Assembly: GCA_934047225.1 (NCBI GenBank)
Contig: OW203998.1
Span: 19,545,280-19,609,279 of the forward strand
DNA: 64,000 nt
Source of the DNA: Ypsolopha sequella
Taxonomy: Eukaryota > Arthropoda > Insecta > Lepidoptera > Ypsolophidae
Direction: 5' to 3'
Shown: piece by piece, positions 1-12,797 of the stretch
How the letters are laid out: every line of letters starts with the position of its first letter
How positions within the stretch are numbered: position 1 is the first letter of the stretch
Notes under the pieces: model-generated
Database searches by the model: none
What the model saw: the letters and a program-made list of their open reading frames with translations, nothing else
What the model was told of the DNA's origin: nothing
Program-made: the position numbers and the translations under genes

Positions 1-3000
1 TGTGGAACATATACATAAATACACATGTTACTGTTAAAGCTAGAACTTCGGTAAATCTTAGGATTCGGTAAAGTAAAAATTGTCCTGTAAGTAATCGTCA
101 TTCACTACGGGCTTTTACCAGCATTTGCTCAGTGGATCCTCAGAGACACGATGACTCAGACAAACATAATATTTATATTGAACGTCTGTGGGCACGATAA
201 ACGTTGAAAACAGTCAAAAACGATTATTGCAGTAGAAGATTTTATAGACAACATTTTTTGTTGGTAAATCCTAAGATTTATACGTAAGGCCTAAAAGTAA
301 CCACTATTCGGGATTTAACAGTAACATAATACATAAACTATGCAAATGGATGATATTCCGGCTGCAACGGGCTGACATGCTAATTTCAAATGTTGAAGAG
401 ATCTAGGGCGTGCTTCCGTTGAGGAAGGCTGATAAACATGCAAATTGTGACACTTCGTTAGGCTGGTTTTTCAGTTTCTAGTAGCTAGATTAAAATTATA
501 ACGTTTTTAGCAATTCAAAAAAGGCATCATCTTATTTTAAAGGTACAGCACTGGCCATCAATCACTTATTGTATGTTTGGAGAGCAGCCTCAACTGTCAC
601 TCTTTATTTACAATGAGGAAGGTGTGATGTGGTTCAACGTTGTCTAAAATGATCCCACACTTAGCATATTCACTGTAAAGATTTATTATAATATACTATG
701 GTATATTTGTAATTTTTTTTAATACTTGACTGATGACGGCCCACTAAGGGCCGAAATATATTTCAAGTTTTAAATTTTCTTTTATTTATTGTACCTATAT
801 ATTTAAAGTTATATTGTGTAATTCTAAATAAAAAGCTAATAGAGGCATATTATATATTTATTATAATAAGGAATATTATTAATATAAAGGATAAATATTT
901 ATATATTACTAATAAATGAGTATTTCAGTATTTAGTATTTCAGAATATACATCAACTAAAGAAGGAAATAGATTACAATTTTAAAAAAGGGAAAGTTTTG
1001 ATCAGTACACTACAAAAGACAAAAATTACCATTTTCGATTTGATTTTACATTCCTTATACGAGAAGTAACCCAACAAAGAATATATTGTGCGAAACCAAT
1101 CAAGTTAAAGCAGAACTGATCGATTAACGTTTCCAGTATCATAGAAAGTTATGTTCTGAAGGCTACATCAATTAATTTGCTAACTACGATCAAAGATAAA
1201 CACGCGAATTAATACAAGAGATACCTTATCTACCTGTACGTACGTGTATTGAGAGCTTGGAATAATATGAAATTTTCAAAGTAGAAGTACCCGGAAAACT
1301 AAAGAAGCTGACATGTTAGTATTATTTTTGAGAGTGTACGATTACCTACAGATCGTTCACCATTAGAAGTCCCATGATTAGTACTAAGCCGGTACTAAGC
1401 CAGAGGACCAAATACAAATTCAAATCATTTATTGGTAAATAAAAATTTACACGTCATTGTTGTATATTAAAAATTAAACTAAAAGCAAGTTAAATATTTG
1501 ATAAAAAAACAGTTTATCAAAAAATATTAATTATTTAAATAATAATAGTTGAGGAAAAAGATAAATGTCAGTTCTATATAAATACTTTGTATACATTAGA
1601 TGTTATGTGTATTTACCTGGGCCACCGTGACACCGGTAAAAAACTCTGTATAAACCACTTATGGTTAACGATCTTCACTTGATTTTAGATCTAACTATAC
1701 ACAAGTTATGATGAACACAGAGTATGTACAAAATTGGTATATAATTATGTAGATACCGAGATCTTTATTGTTATCAAAAATAATAAAGTTCATATTATTA
1801 TGGTAGGTAATTTGAACTTTCGCAGCTCACGATACGAGTACACGCATCTTTGAGTAAACGTAGACCACTACCTATAACTTAAAAGAGCTACGCTCTTGTC
1901 GGAATAACGCCATTCTTCTCTTTCTTCTGTTAATGTTTTGACATCTTTACATGACATAGCACACAGAAATTCACAGCATTAACTTTCTCCTTCACTTGAG
2001 TGAAGGTCTAGGTCTTACTCTTCCTCTTTTTCCCTCAACCTTTCTTTCTATGATATTTTTCAAGAAACTGTCATATCAAATCAAGTAGATCCAAAGTTAT
2101 ATTACCCTTATGTACAGGATTAGCTTTGTATTCTACTTACTTGCTACTAATATTGCTAAGTATATTAGGATCCTTGATAAAAGACATCGTTATTATGAAA
2201 GGATTTCCTTTGCATTCATTTTGGCAAATATCCCTGTCCATCAGAATAAAGGCATATCCTTTGAGGGGAGGGCAAGATAATACAACTCATTGGGTATTCA
2301 GGAGTGCACTTTGGAAGACGTGCGTCGTGTGCTTGCGGTCTTGGTAATAGCAGCCCTGTACATCAGTGAATATCAAATAGACGGTCTTCAAGATATTTAC
2401 ATTTTAAGATTATTAATTACTAAGCTTACAGTAAAAGAGATCTTTGATTTAATTCACTGATAAATAATGTTTAAAATTATTACTACACAGGTAGGATTTT
2501 TAGCCTCTGAAATGCCGGTAAATAAATAAAGTGAATAAAGTCGATTCTGAAGGTTTTAATTTTCTAAACTAAATTTTCTTGATTGCAAAATAGTCCTTAA
2601 GTGTTAGGAACAGAAACTAAACTACTTTGGAAAATTTCAAGCTTTGGCAGCACTAAAACTAAAATTAAAGCCTTCAGGATCAGCTTTAGTCTCAGAATAA
2701 GAATGAGGCTTTAGTGTCTATACAAACGTGCCTACTTGACCAAAAAGGTATGGAACAGCTGATATTTTATTCGCGATTTCAAGATTGGCTTCAAGTTTTC
2801 GACTTTTCAGAGCTGCGTTCAGCTTGTGTTGCCCTCAGAATATTGCCACTCAGGTTCTATTACTATTTCTTTTACACGCGTCACAAAATGGTATACGCCA
2901 TCCTGATGTCAGTGTTGAAACTTGACAGTAGTGTGAATTGAACGCCACTCAGTGGCTAAAATCCAACTGTATAGACATAGTGGGTCAAAGAGCAAGTACT

Positions 3001-3354
3001 AATAGTTGTTATTTTGTGATCATGATTACAACTGCTTTTGTTTTGTATATTATTAGACACAATCATTGAAAACTAAGTACTTAGGTTCAGTTCACCAAAA
3101 TTTGGCGATGCTATGGACTCATATTTAATACAACAACGGAAGGAGTCATATGAAGTTTAGGACGATAACTGAATAAGAATGGCATAAAACGCAGTTCGTT
3201 GAATTTTAATGTAACTCAATTTAAATTGACCGACTAATGACTCATCGCTTCTTTTGGACATGTCAAAGTTATTATAACATAATATGTAAAAAATCGTGGG
3301 GCACGGTCTTATGTCTTACGTCATCGCGTCGTGTGGGACATAAAGTAGTATAAA

Positions 3355-3911
3355 GTAGAGCCACTGAGTGATGGCAGTTATGACAGCTGCATTTAGTGAT
3401 GAGGTATATTTCAAATTTCGGTTAAAAATAAAAATCAATTGTGACTTTACTCAATATTAGACACGTCATTCAACATTCAACATAATGATACAAAAGGAAA
3501 ATGTGCCAAAACCAGTGGCGTAGCTATCGGAGGGCTATGCGGTGTAGTGCCCCGGGACCCCCAAGAGATTTTTAAATATCTAAATCGAAAAAAGTATTTT
3601 ACTATCATTTATTTTCGTTTAGCTTAACTTCGTCATTGTTTTGTTTTTAATTTATTATATTATTGCGTAACTTGGCGACCTCAAACACGACCTATAAAAA
3701 ATGAGAAACTTTTTAAAAAAAAATTCTTTGTTTCTATACGAATTCTATTGCACAATAAAGCAAAATTCAAATCGAAAAATAATAACCGAAACAAGTAGTA
3801 CATCACTATCAACAATGAAGTATTACATTTTTTAATTCACACTTGCTTATAAATAATTACGATACTTTGTAGGCATTTAAACCTCATAGGCGCCATCACT
3901 CAGTGGCTCTT
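3355..3911. repeat. Candidate MITE bounded by a 20-bp inverted repeat
   Basis: A sequence reading AGAGCCACTGAGTGATGGC at about 3355 recurs in inverted orientation at about 3892-3911. A related CACTCAGTGGCT motif also occurs near 2945. The interior is AT-rich and non-coding. No clear target duplication was found, so the limits are approximate. Confidence 0.4.
3516..3560. repeat. Transposon-end-like fragment
   Basis: The string CCAGTGGCGTAGCTAT followed by a GC-rich stretch is typical of ends of non-autonomous hAT-type DNA transposons in animals. No matching second end was identified; it may be a remnant. Confidence 0.3.
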
Positions 3912-6024
3912 TATATTTCAATCTACACTTTCGGCGATCAATTATGCCACAAAATTAAGGTTCTCTCTGGGGGCGATTGTTATTAGAACTTTTTAGAGAA
4001 CTCCAAAAAAGTTTTATTTTTTCATTATTTATTTTAAAAGAAATATCTAATAATGTAATACGAGAGAGAGGGTTTCAAAGTGGAGTCTAAAATAAATCTA
4101 CGGTTATCAAATTGTGGACTGAAATAATCGTCAACCTCTAAACCTCAACCTCAGAAGAGCGAGAATTCGCTGGCCGTGCAAAGGTATCGCCGGCGATAAA
4201 AAGGCGAAGGAGTCGACAAATTATGATTAATTACTCAAATAAAATAAAAAGTAAAGTACGTTTCTAGATAATTCTGAAGAAGAGCGAAATTAGTTTACAG
4301 GAATGACATTTTTTTTGGAGTAAATATAATATTTTAAACTTATAATCCATAATGAAGATATGAAAATTACATATATTATATTTCTCCAGAATTTCCTGGT
4401 GTTTGGACAACAAATCGTGCTGAATCCGCGATTGTTTTATTTCGTTTTCAATGCAAGGTGTTCCTTGCCATCTGCGCCCCTTGGAACAGAATCACGACAA
4501 AATATATCAATGCACGCACCTGTTGTGCCAACTTTTTTTAATGGAATTTAACCATATGTCAGGTGTTTCGCCGTCGGCTTTTCATTTTATTCGCTAGCAT
4601 CAACAATCCTATTGTTGTATTGGGTTCAAATCCAGATTTATTTATTATTTACGTACGTTTGTGTAATTGTGTTACTACTTACTTCAATGTTAATTGTAGC
4701 ATTTTTTTATTGCAGAACATAACTTTAATTGGCAGTTAGTTTGATAGCGGACTCGACCTTACAGATATTTACGAATTGTTCGTTCACCGTTATATTTTAT
4801 GTTTCCCCGACGTTGTGGCATTTGGGTCACCTGGACCATCTCCAAAAAGTACAGTTTGACACAAGAGATGCTCTGTTTACAACACTATCTTAAATTGTAT
4901 AGGTATAGGTACTTATCAAAGATGCTGGATGTCGATTGTATATTGTAAATTATAACGATGGGTGTGACGGTATCGCATTTAATCGCAGCTTTTCTTCGAA
5001 TGAAAACCTATCTCAAGAATTGTTATGTGATTGGATAATGTATCACTTATTTATCTACCAGCAAGAAAACCAAGGTGCGTATTGTCAGCGTTTTATACAC
5101 GCATGAGAAAATGATAAACAGAAAGAAAGTAAGAAAACAATGAATCAGAGGAAAATGTGGTTCCAAGACAATAGTCAATAACTATACTAATAATGTTTCT
5201 GATTTCCCATGCAGAAGAAGTTTTAGTAGAAATATTTCATATTTTCTTTTATATTTTATGTAACCTCAATAGAGGAGACGTGGGATTGCTTGTTCTTTCG
5301 GAAAAATGGGATTAAATTAAAAATGTGTCCGTGTGATGGGAATATTCCTTTGAAGCATTTATATTATTTTACAGGTTTTAACGAAGATTTACTACAGAGG
5401 TTTTGTTAAAAATGTCTATTGTGTGAGCTGATAGGTTCCTTATTAATCTTTGCATTGTGAGACACGATTCTTAGTCTTTTGGGAGTTTCAAGATTTTAAT
5501 TTACTTTTGAGCGATGGTAGAAGTAAAGGAAGTAATATTGTTATCATGAAAAAAAAAAAACTCTTTATTAACGATCTCTAGCGTTGACTTAGCAAAAAAA
5601 ATTCATAAAAGTATGCTTGCTTGTCTGTATTATTCGCCCACAGCTCTGTATTTTATAAACAGAGGACCGATTTCAATGGAATTTGGTATTTCGGGGGGAA
5701 TTTTAAACATCACCGGTGTTCTTCGGCAAAAATATCATAATTATTATTTCAAAATTGACTCATCTTCGGTGTAAAAACTGAATAAATAATATTTTTAAGC
5801 CTATTTTTGACCTTTTATTGTTTCAATCCATATCTTAGGTGCACAATTTAAAAAATAATTTAAGAACACATAGGTATTTTATATCTACCTATTTATATTC
5901 CTAGAAAAAATCAGATTGAGGTAGACCCTGTAGATCACATTACTTTTTGTCTGAATATTTGTTTAAAACCTTCACGAAATCCGTGACATTCGCAGGTCCA
6001 ACAGTTTTGGTTGGAAACAAAGCT

Positions 6025-6150
6025 TTAGATCGCGGCGGGGGCGACCCTATGCGTCATCGGCCGACCACCCTCCGGAACGCGCCCCCAACACCCTCCCTTT
6101 GGCCACGGATCGATCCCACTACTTCAAGCCGCATGCGCAAAACCGCCCTT
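6025..6150. other. GC-rich island within AT-rich DNA
   Basis: About 120 bp is much richer in G+C and CpG than its surroundings and is open in at least one frame. It sits about 250 bp from the donor side of the Unc-76 exon. It could be a repeat fragment, a regulatory island or an unrecognised exon. I see no homology that decides. Confidence 0.35.
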
Positions 6151-6400
6151 TTTGTTTATACTCCGTATGTTCTTTTGATAAATTCTGAGATTTCTGATGT
6201 AAGTTTTATGAATGCTTATTTGGTTTCTTGATTTTCTCATCAGATTTGTTTGTTTGTTTATTTACGTAAAGACACTATCAAAGATAACGAGAAAAATATC
6301 CCAAGTTTGCAGATTTCTTCTCAATTTTAAAAGCTAAATACCTACTTGAATTTTGAAATACTCTAACTAAAAAAGTAATGATTAGTAAGTAGGTACTTAC

Positions 6401-6795
6401 TGGCACTCATTCATGATCTCCTCCTGTGAACGGACTTGAACTGGCGCAAGCTTCTCCACACTCTCCTCATAGTTCCCGAAGCACTTAGTGATTTTCTCAT
6501 CGAAGGAGTTCACCAGATCCTCCAGCGAACCCGAGAAAGTTTCAGTAAAATTGTCTCCTTCATCGTTCTGTATGTTGTTGTCCTGTTTGCACTTATTCAC
6601 CGGTCTGGGCTCGTCATTATCGTTGATTTTGTTCGAATCTGTTTTCATTTTGGTCATTTCGCGTTTGAGGTTGTTGATGTTGTTCAGATGGATGTCGTTG
6701 CCATTGATGGTCTTCTGTGGGTAATCGTTGGAGGTGATGCAGTCGTCGGCTTCCTCGATTTGAGCGAGCGGCGCCTCGAACTCGAGTTCGGCCAT
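6401..6795 (-). CDS. Unc-76: Unc-76 / FEZ (fasciculation and elongation protein zeta), first coding exon
   Basis: FEZ proteins are cytoplasmic adaptors that link cargo to kinesin-1 and are needed for axon outgrowth and fasciculation. The exon encodes a family-like N terminus (MAELEFEAPLAQIEE), an acidic, Asn/Asp-rich low-complexity stretch, then the conserved block FSGSLEDLVNSFDEKITKCF and APVQVRSQEEIMNECQ, which is the FEZ N-terminal region. The exon ends after GAGTGCCA with a GTAAGT donor (phase 2), so the remaining exons lie at lower coordinates, probably outside the window. The frame is open up to an ATG at 6828, but the ATG at 6793-6795 has the strongest context (A at -3, G at +4) and gives the family-like start, so I chose it. 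The protein is partial here: about 131 codons of an expected several hundred. Confidence 0.85.
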
Positions 6796-6828
6796 CCTGC
6801 CTTTGACAACAGCTTCTCGCATGACCAT

Positions 6829-9750
6829 ACGTCCACTTGCGCTATTTGCCGCGCGAATACTGACTGCCAGTGTTGCCAGGTCTTGTTTTGACTTTTTGTA
6901 ACCTTGGTCTAAATTTACCCTAGATTTTGCATTATTTTGAATAAATACCCCAAAACCTACTTAAGTCAGGGAAGTTAAGTAGTTTTTTTTCTTTCTAGTA
7001 CCTACAATTGAAAAAATAAGATAAATTATTTTATAACTTATGTAGATAACTATTGTACGTTTTATAGCGAAATCCATAGTTTTGGATACTCTAAACATTA
7101 TTAGTCTGCATGAAAAATTTTATGTAAGACAAATATTTCGAGAAATTTTTAAAAATATTTCTTGCTTACTTGAAATTTGTTTCTTATTGATCTTTTCTAG
7201 TTTGTAGTGCACTTTATTATTGAAATTTTAAGCAACCGGATTGTGCAAAACTTTGCGATGACAGTTTACAGAAAACATAGGTAACAAGGTTTTGTTGAGT
7301 AAATTTTGAATACAAGTTTTCTGTTATAATTAATTAGAAAAAGGCGGTTTTTTTCGCAATCCGGCTGCTGAACCGCTCTTAAGTGTATACGAATTACCCG
7401 TTCGGCCGCCATGGCATGGCAACAGAGTTTCGCAACATCACAATATTTCACTCACTTAAAGTTAAGTTAAGTTAACTTTCATAGCAATTTAACATGGAAA
7501 GCTTAAATAATATTTGATATGCGCCCTTATTACCGACATGTTATTTTTGACTTATTAAAAATAGTGTTGCTTTGCAGGAGAATGGTTATTGTTATTTTTC
7601 TGTGCACACTTTATAAATGCAAAGTGCTCTGAGTTCGATTGTCTAGCTAGTTGGTCCAGTTTTTCGTCCGATTCGGATGTATACACAACTGTTGTGGAAA
7701 CCTCCAAATAAAACCACGGCTCCGACGTGGTTGTGGAAACCGCCAACCAATGTCCACGTTATGGCTCCGTAGGAGTAGACGCCGACGATGGCAGCGTCGC
7801 TATTTCCCGTCAGTAAGTTGAATTGCCTGAGGAATATACCAAAAGGCAACATCTAGGGCAGCAAATAAAATTCCAAATTGTCCTTGCGCAAAGACTCTAA
7901 GAGGCGAAGTGAGGGATACCCGTGGGGGGTATCCCGGATACCTTTTACTAGGCATGTATTTGTTTTCTAAAACGGAACATAACTTTTCCGCATTGGATTT
8001 GGATGGGATAAGCCCCTGTGTTACGGCGATACAGACGCGCGGCAAAACTTACTTGACTTTTATAAATTATCATTCAAAATTTGACCTCTCCCACCCGTCT
8101 GTTTATTTAAATATCATAGTTGTTCTAACTTTAAATATTCCATTTTTTGTTTATATATATTATTCCAATTCGTTCCTCATGGGAACATGAAGAAACATCT
8201 TATAATTCTAATAAGAAAATGAGATATAAGGATTTCAAATTCAAATTCAAATAGTTTATTTTGCAAAGTAGGTATATTTAATACACTTTTTACAAGTAAA
8301 ATTTAATCTTACAAAAATGTATGTAGTAAAATACTAAATGTACATGAACTAAATTAAAGGTTACTGAATACTGAAATTTTGCAATTAATGTAGAAATAGA
8401 TTAATTAAAGGTGTTTAGATACATCTAAACGAAGTTATCTATTTAAATTATTATGAAAATACGTTTATATTTATATATTTATGTTTCTGTTTCGCTAAAG
8501 GCAAATTACTTACAAATGCAATAGGTTTTTTATTATTACAATTTGCGAACGGAACCAGTTATTAAGAATTTGAGAATATTATTATTAAGAATTATAAAGA
8601 AAATTATAATATTATTAAGAATATTTAAATTAATCTATTTACAAAGAAAAAACAACGTGAGCTTACAGCTTAAAGATATCGACCTTCTAGTGACAGTATT
8701 GGTACGTAGATGATTATTATGTTATGTAATTGGCTTTAGGTGTTCCCACAATCCTATAGCATTATACAGAATTACATACGTACCTATGTATGTGTTACAA
8801 TAATGAATGTTACTGCTTTGTAGCTAGTGACTTTGATTACATGAAATGCGAATTTTTGCTTTCACGACAATATATCAGCACACAGTGAAATTGCGTAATA
8901 GTGTAATAGGTGGGTGAGTAGTGACAGCTTCACCATCTAGGCAATGAGAAAATAATAACCCTTTACAGCAATATTGTCATGCATGTTATTAAAAATTGTG
9001 CGGGTACGCTTTGTGCGCCCCTTGAAAACTACAAAATTCCGGTCGAGTAGTTAGCCGTGTAGCGAATAAATTATAAAATAGATAAATTATATTATTTTAA
9101 CAAATCTGTGAAGTCCAAGGAAGATCAAAAATGTTAGCTAATGAAGATTGATTGGAGTATAAAATTTTAGCTCGTGGATTGGTGTTTCATTCTTCATTTT
9201 TATGTTTGTTATATGATGGGTAAGGCCCTTACATTATTTCTTTAAACATCATAAGGTTATAGTAGAGAAGCGTCTCAAAAGGCTAAAAAATTAAAACTAA
9301 AATATGGTCTGCTGAGACCCACGTACAAACTACGTTGCCACCTACTGTAGGCAAATCCGCGTGTTTGTCTGGGGAAGCTGTAGCTGGCTTCAAGCCGTGT
9401 GCGAGCGAGAAAGATATTTTATTAATAACAGTATTTTCTTGTTTTTCCATCCAATTATGAAATATACTAAAATGTTGTCATTGCGTTGCGTTGCGTTGTC
9501 GTGACTCAAATTTTCTTTCTAACTACAAAAGTCTTACCATGAAAATTACCCTAAGTGAAATAATTACTCCAAAAAATACCCTAAGAAAATTCATACCCCA
9601 AAAATTAACCTGTAGCATACATTTCACCCTAATGTAGGGCAAATTACCCCAAGGTGGCACCACTGTAACTACCTGCCGTGAAGGGTTGCCAGATGTTTGA
9701 CGGCTCAAGTCTCCGATTCGGGACGCTCACTCAGTCAGGGGTAGCCCGAA
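6829..9750. other. Upstream flank of Unc-76 exon; no supported gene
   Basis: Mostly AT-rich DNA. Between about 7640 and 8060 lie short GC-richer frames on both strands that I do not recognise; they are likely repeat-derived. A degraded MITE copy is at 7231-7377, and the repeated AAATTCAAATTCAAAT motif near 8236, seen at LINE 3' ends in Lepidoptera, is also present. Any 5' non-coding exon or promoter of Unc-76 should lie in this direction but I cannot place it. Confidence 0.4.
7231..7377. repeat. Degraded MITE copy (family of 54851-55139)
   Basis: Left end contains CCGGATTGTGCAAAACTTTGC; the right part has TTAATTAGAAAAAGGCGG followed by CGCAATCCGGCTGC. These match the ends of the better preserved element at 54851-55139. 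The middle is shortened. Confidence 0.5.
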
Positions 9751-9758
9751 TCGCCATT

Positions 9759-10313
9759 GAGCGGTTTTCCATACTGACCTTGATCAAGCTTTCAGAGGTA
9801 AACATAGATGGCGTCAAACTGCTTTCAAGTGTGGAAAAACTAAGATAATTTTTTTATTTGTGGGCTTTGATTAATTTAAATTAATCAAAGTCTGTGGGCA
9901 GCAATATTTTGTGGCCTAAAAATTTCATTCAAGTCAAGTGTCAAACCTAACAACATCCTTTACAAATATATTTTTATTTTGTTGTGTATATATTATTATG
10001 GTATTGTTTTCTACTTGGTGTTTCATACAACTTTCAACATGGTCAGCCCATGCGTTGTGGCTAATTGTAAAAATATAGGAACACACAGTTTCCCTAAGAA
10101 TTCATTACAGAAAGAGCAAGATCTTAGCAATAATACATGTGAGGCATGGATTAATTAACCATAAAAAAGAACGAAGTAAAGACGAAGTGTCAAAATCAAA
10201 AGAATCTAGTGTTGCCAGAAAGACATTTTTTGACACTCTTAGTACAGGCTGCGCTATCTATCGAGTCGTTCGGTACTACTTTTTCTTTTTTAATTTGGCT
10301 TTGAAAACCCCTC
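9759..10313 (+). mobile_element. Non-autonomous element carrying a THAP-finger fragment, copy A
   Basis: Begins GAGCGGTTTTC and ends GAAAACCCCTC, an 11-bp terminal inverted repeat with one mismatch. Inside, an ATG at about 10039 starts MVSPCVVANCKNIGTHSFPK, the first half of a C2CH THAP zinc finger (Cys-x4-Cys, then a His-x-Phe-Pro motif); the frame is then lost. THAP fingers occur in P-element-type transposases and in host regulators. A second copy is at 12798-13149. It is best read as a deletion derivative of a P/THAP-type DNA transposon. No clear 8-bp target duplication was seen. Confidence 0.55.
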
Positions 10314-10877
10314 GTTCCATGTATAGTTTTATGTATATCTATAGCACTGGACAATCAGGAAATTACTTTGATCTGTTAATTTTCAAGCGATTCAGGCTTC
10401 AATTTTTGTTTTCGCAATAGGCAAGTATTTAGGATGCTATGTAAATAAAATAGGGTTGATTCTGAGGAAGAAAATCAGCCCCCTTATTGTTTCCATCACT
10501 ATCGCTTTCAAGGGTGTCATGATTGGTTAATAATGAGGTGTGATGTCATTTTAAGCCAATCAAGATGCCTTTGGGGGCGATAGTAGCCAAGGGCGGATCC
10601 AGCCTGCGAGCCAGGGGGGGTCACAGGCTCCGAATTAGTCCAAATATATAATACAATTTTGTGTAATTTTAGGTAAATTTTGCGTGTTTATATAGAAAAA
10701 ACTAGGCCCAGGGGGGAGGGGGTCATGACCCCCATGACCGCCGTTGATAGTAGCGAGCGATAGATGCTGTGTTTAAGTTAGACAATAATAAGGACCCTGT
10801 CTATGCATTTTGACGATACACTTTTTCTCTTCATTTGACGAATAGGAATCATGTATAAAATTCAATCATATTTTATT
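10314..10877. other. Intergenic DNA with transposon-end remnants
   Basis: No gene seen. GGGCGGATCCAGCC near 10593 and a matching GGTCATGACCCCC/GACCGCCG end near 10720-10745 look like a short hAT-type remnant; a related piece lies at 20755-20993. Confidence 0.35.
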
Positions 10878-11120
10878 ATGATTTATATAAAAACGGCTCA
10901 CCTCAATACGTGTTACGATCGGGAAAGCCGACCAGTTTCAGCAGATTTAGACTGCCTTCATCTGGGCGAGTAAAGACGTTTACGCGCCGACAGTGTGAGG
11001 CGTAACGTCGTCGCGTAAACGTCTTTACTCGCCCAGATGAAGGCAGTCTAAATCTGCTGAAACTGGTCGGCTTTCCCGATCGTAACACGTATTGAGGTGA
11101 GCCGTTTTTATATAAATCAT
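10878..11120. repeat. Perfect long hairpin: 109-bp arms, 25-nt loop
   Basis: Left arm 10878-10986 is the exact reverse complement of 11012-11120, with the loop at 10987-11011. I compared the arms by eye and found no mismatch. The reading frame on the minus strand across it is a by-product of the symmetry. The arms are GC-richer than the surroundings. It could be a very young foldback element or source of a hairpin RNA. Confidence 0.85.
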
Positions 11121-11625
11121 GAATTATCCTCAAGTCTCATTTAATTCTATAATCATATTTTATTAGATGGATTTTAACAATATCTAAATTTTTTATTTCG
11201 GAAAATTTGCCAGCTATTTTAGTTTCTTTTTTAAATAAAAATAAAAAAATACTTATTTCGGTTTGCACTGAATCCACCCCTCAATATATAGCATCTTAAA
11301 CAAAATAATTTTTGAGCTCGTATGTATATTTTTGTAGACTTCAATTTTTTTTACGAAGACAAACTTATGTATGTTCGTTCCTTGGTGAGCCTTTAATTTT
11401 ATGTACGGGACATAAAGTCAAATCCTTTTTTTCCTACATAGGTACTTCATAAACTTTTTTGTTTCGCTATACATATTTGTTGTAAGAGACCCAATCCGGC
11501 TTTATCAACAGGAATGTGTAGCGAGGCAATGTTTTGTGTGGTGTGTAGGACAAAACATACGCAGGTGAACCAGCTAAAAGGTACTCTACGGCTAAGGCTA
11601 ATCTAAATTAAAATGATGTGATAAG

Positions 11626-11728
11626 GATGCACAGCAAAGAACATCCTTTTGAGGGAGCTGCAGTCACGCAGTACTAAGATGCACAGCAAAGCACATCCTT
11701 TGGAGGGAGCCGCAGTCACGCAGTACTG
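11626..11728. repeat. Two-copy 52-bp tandem repeat
   Basis: Two diverged units, each beginning GATGCACAGCAAAG and ending CAGTCACGCAGTACT, stand directly next to each other with an offset of 52 bp. Confidence 0.75.
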
Positions 11729-12140
11729 CTACAATTTTCGTGTAGGTATTAGGAAATGTTTCATTTTTATTTTGTATCGCCCAATAAAATTGTCAGCTAG
11801 CCCAATTTGCAATAAATCGTCGGGAAGCTCTCAATCGCCCTATCTGGCACCCCCGATCGCTGCTAAATACATACAATCGCTACCGACCGACCGACGCGAC
11901 GCGACGGGCGTGCTGTGCGTGTACTACGTGTGCCGTACAGAGGATTTGCGACGACGACGACGACGTGACGGGGGATTCCTAATGATCCCTTTACTCCTCA
12001 GAACATTTTGATTTAATGTTCTGTGCTTTACTCCCTTTACTTCGTCTGATTTGACTCCCTCCCGACAAATTGAAGAATTCATCCTTTTGTGCCCTAGTCG
12101 TAAAGTATCTACTTAGGAAGGTGTACTTAAAATACATTAA
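11729..12140. other. Stretch with GC-rich CGA-triplet island; no supported gene
   Basis: Around 11880-11975 there is a GC- and CpG-rich stretch with short CGAC/ACGACG runs inside AT-rich DNA. It lies upstream of Unc-76 in transcription direction and could be a promoter-type island, but nothing in the sequence proves it. Confidence 0.3.
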
Positions 12141-12141
12141 T

Positions 12142-12342
12142 CCGGAAACTGGCGATAGTATTCGTCAATTCGAACAACTTTTCGTGAAAAAAAATCGAAA
12201 AATCGAGAGTTGTCTCATACATTTTGGTCGGGTATCTATGTAACTTTTCCATAACAGCTGATTTTTTGGCTCCATGGATTTAGGTAAGCTCCATAGTAAA
12301 AGTTGTTCGTAAGGACGAGTACCTACTATCGCCAGTTTCTGG
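12142..12342. repeat. Short terminal-inverted-repeat element
   Basis: CCGGAAACTGGCGATAGTA at the left end is answered by TACTATCGCCAGTTTCTGG at the right; the inner parts (AACAACTTTT / AAAAGTTGTT) also pair. About 200 bp with no coding potential. A fragment of the same family may lie near 30895-30950. Confidence 0.6.
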
Positions 12343-12587
12343 CTTCCCCAACTTCATCTTAACACCCAGTATAGTCAATGACAATTATTTTTCTCAGAAA
12401 ATTAGGCAGTACCCACTTAAATAATTTTAGGTTCTATTTTGACACAACTGTGCTATTTTACAGTTTTTGTTAATTATAAGATAAATACAATATTCTTCTT
12501 GCGCGTAAATAAAAACAAATTCTCTTAAAGTAGGGCACATATTTTTTCCTTTTTATTGATTTTACAATGGTAAAAAGCTAAAAAGGC

Positions 12588-12760
12588 AGCGGGGTGTGTC
12601 AAAGATACAACCTAAAACTGTTTCAGTGGATACTTCTCATGCCGCCTCTTTCAATTAATAGCGGCCATAGATATGATGTCATATTAATATGTGTGTCAGT
12701 GATGGCATTCGCTTTAGTTAATATCAAAATTTGCATTATTCCGATCAAATAGGAAAGCAT
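12588..12760. repeat. Diverged dispersed repeat, copy 1
   Basis: The order of motifs (GTGTCA-AGATACAA, GTGGATACTTCT, GCCATAGATAT, GTCAGTG-TGGCA) recurs at 13388-13560 in the same orientation. The THAP-fragment element copy B lies between the two, so the copies bracket it. Confidence 0.5.
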
Positions 12761-12797
12761 TAACTTAATTACTACCTATTAATACTAAATGAATAAT

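Larger units (their letters stand above)
1..6400. other. Non-coding, AT-rich stretch (probably intron or flank of Unc-76)
   Basis: No open frame here resembles a known protein; those present are short, of random composition and without splice support. Because the Unc-76 exon at 6401 ends in a good donor on the minus strand, the lower coordinates should be the intron downstream of it, but I could not find the next FEZ-family exon here. The stretch contains repeat debris (inverted-repeat pair at 3355-3911, a hAT-like end near 3519) and a GC-rich island near 6025-6145. Confidence 0.6.

Noticed and set aside
7555..8190. Group of overlapping 60-93-codon ORFs on both strands
   Set aside because: No recognisable domain or consistent splice sites; GC-richer composition suggests repeat debris, but I could not identify it.
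10903..11133. 76-codon minus-strand ORF
   Set aside because: It lies wholly inside a perfect palindrome; its openness is a by-product and it has no family features.
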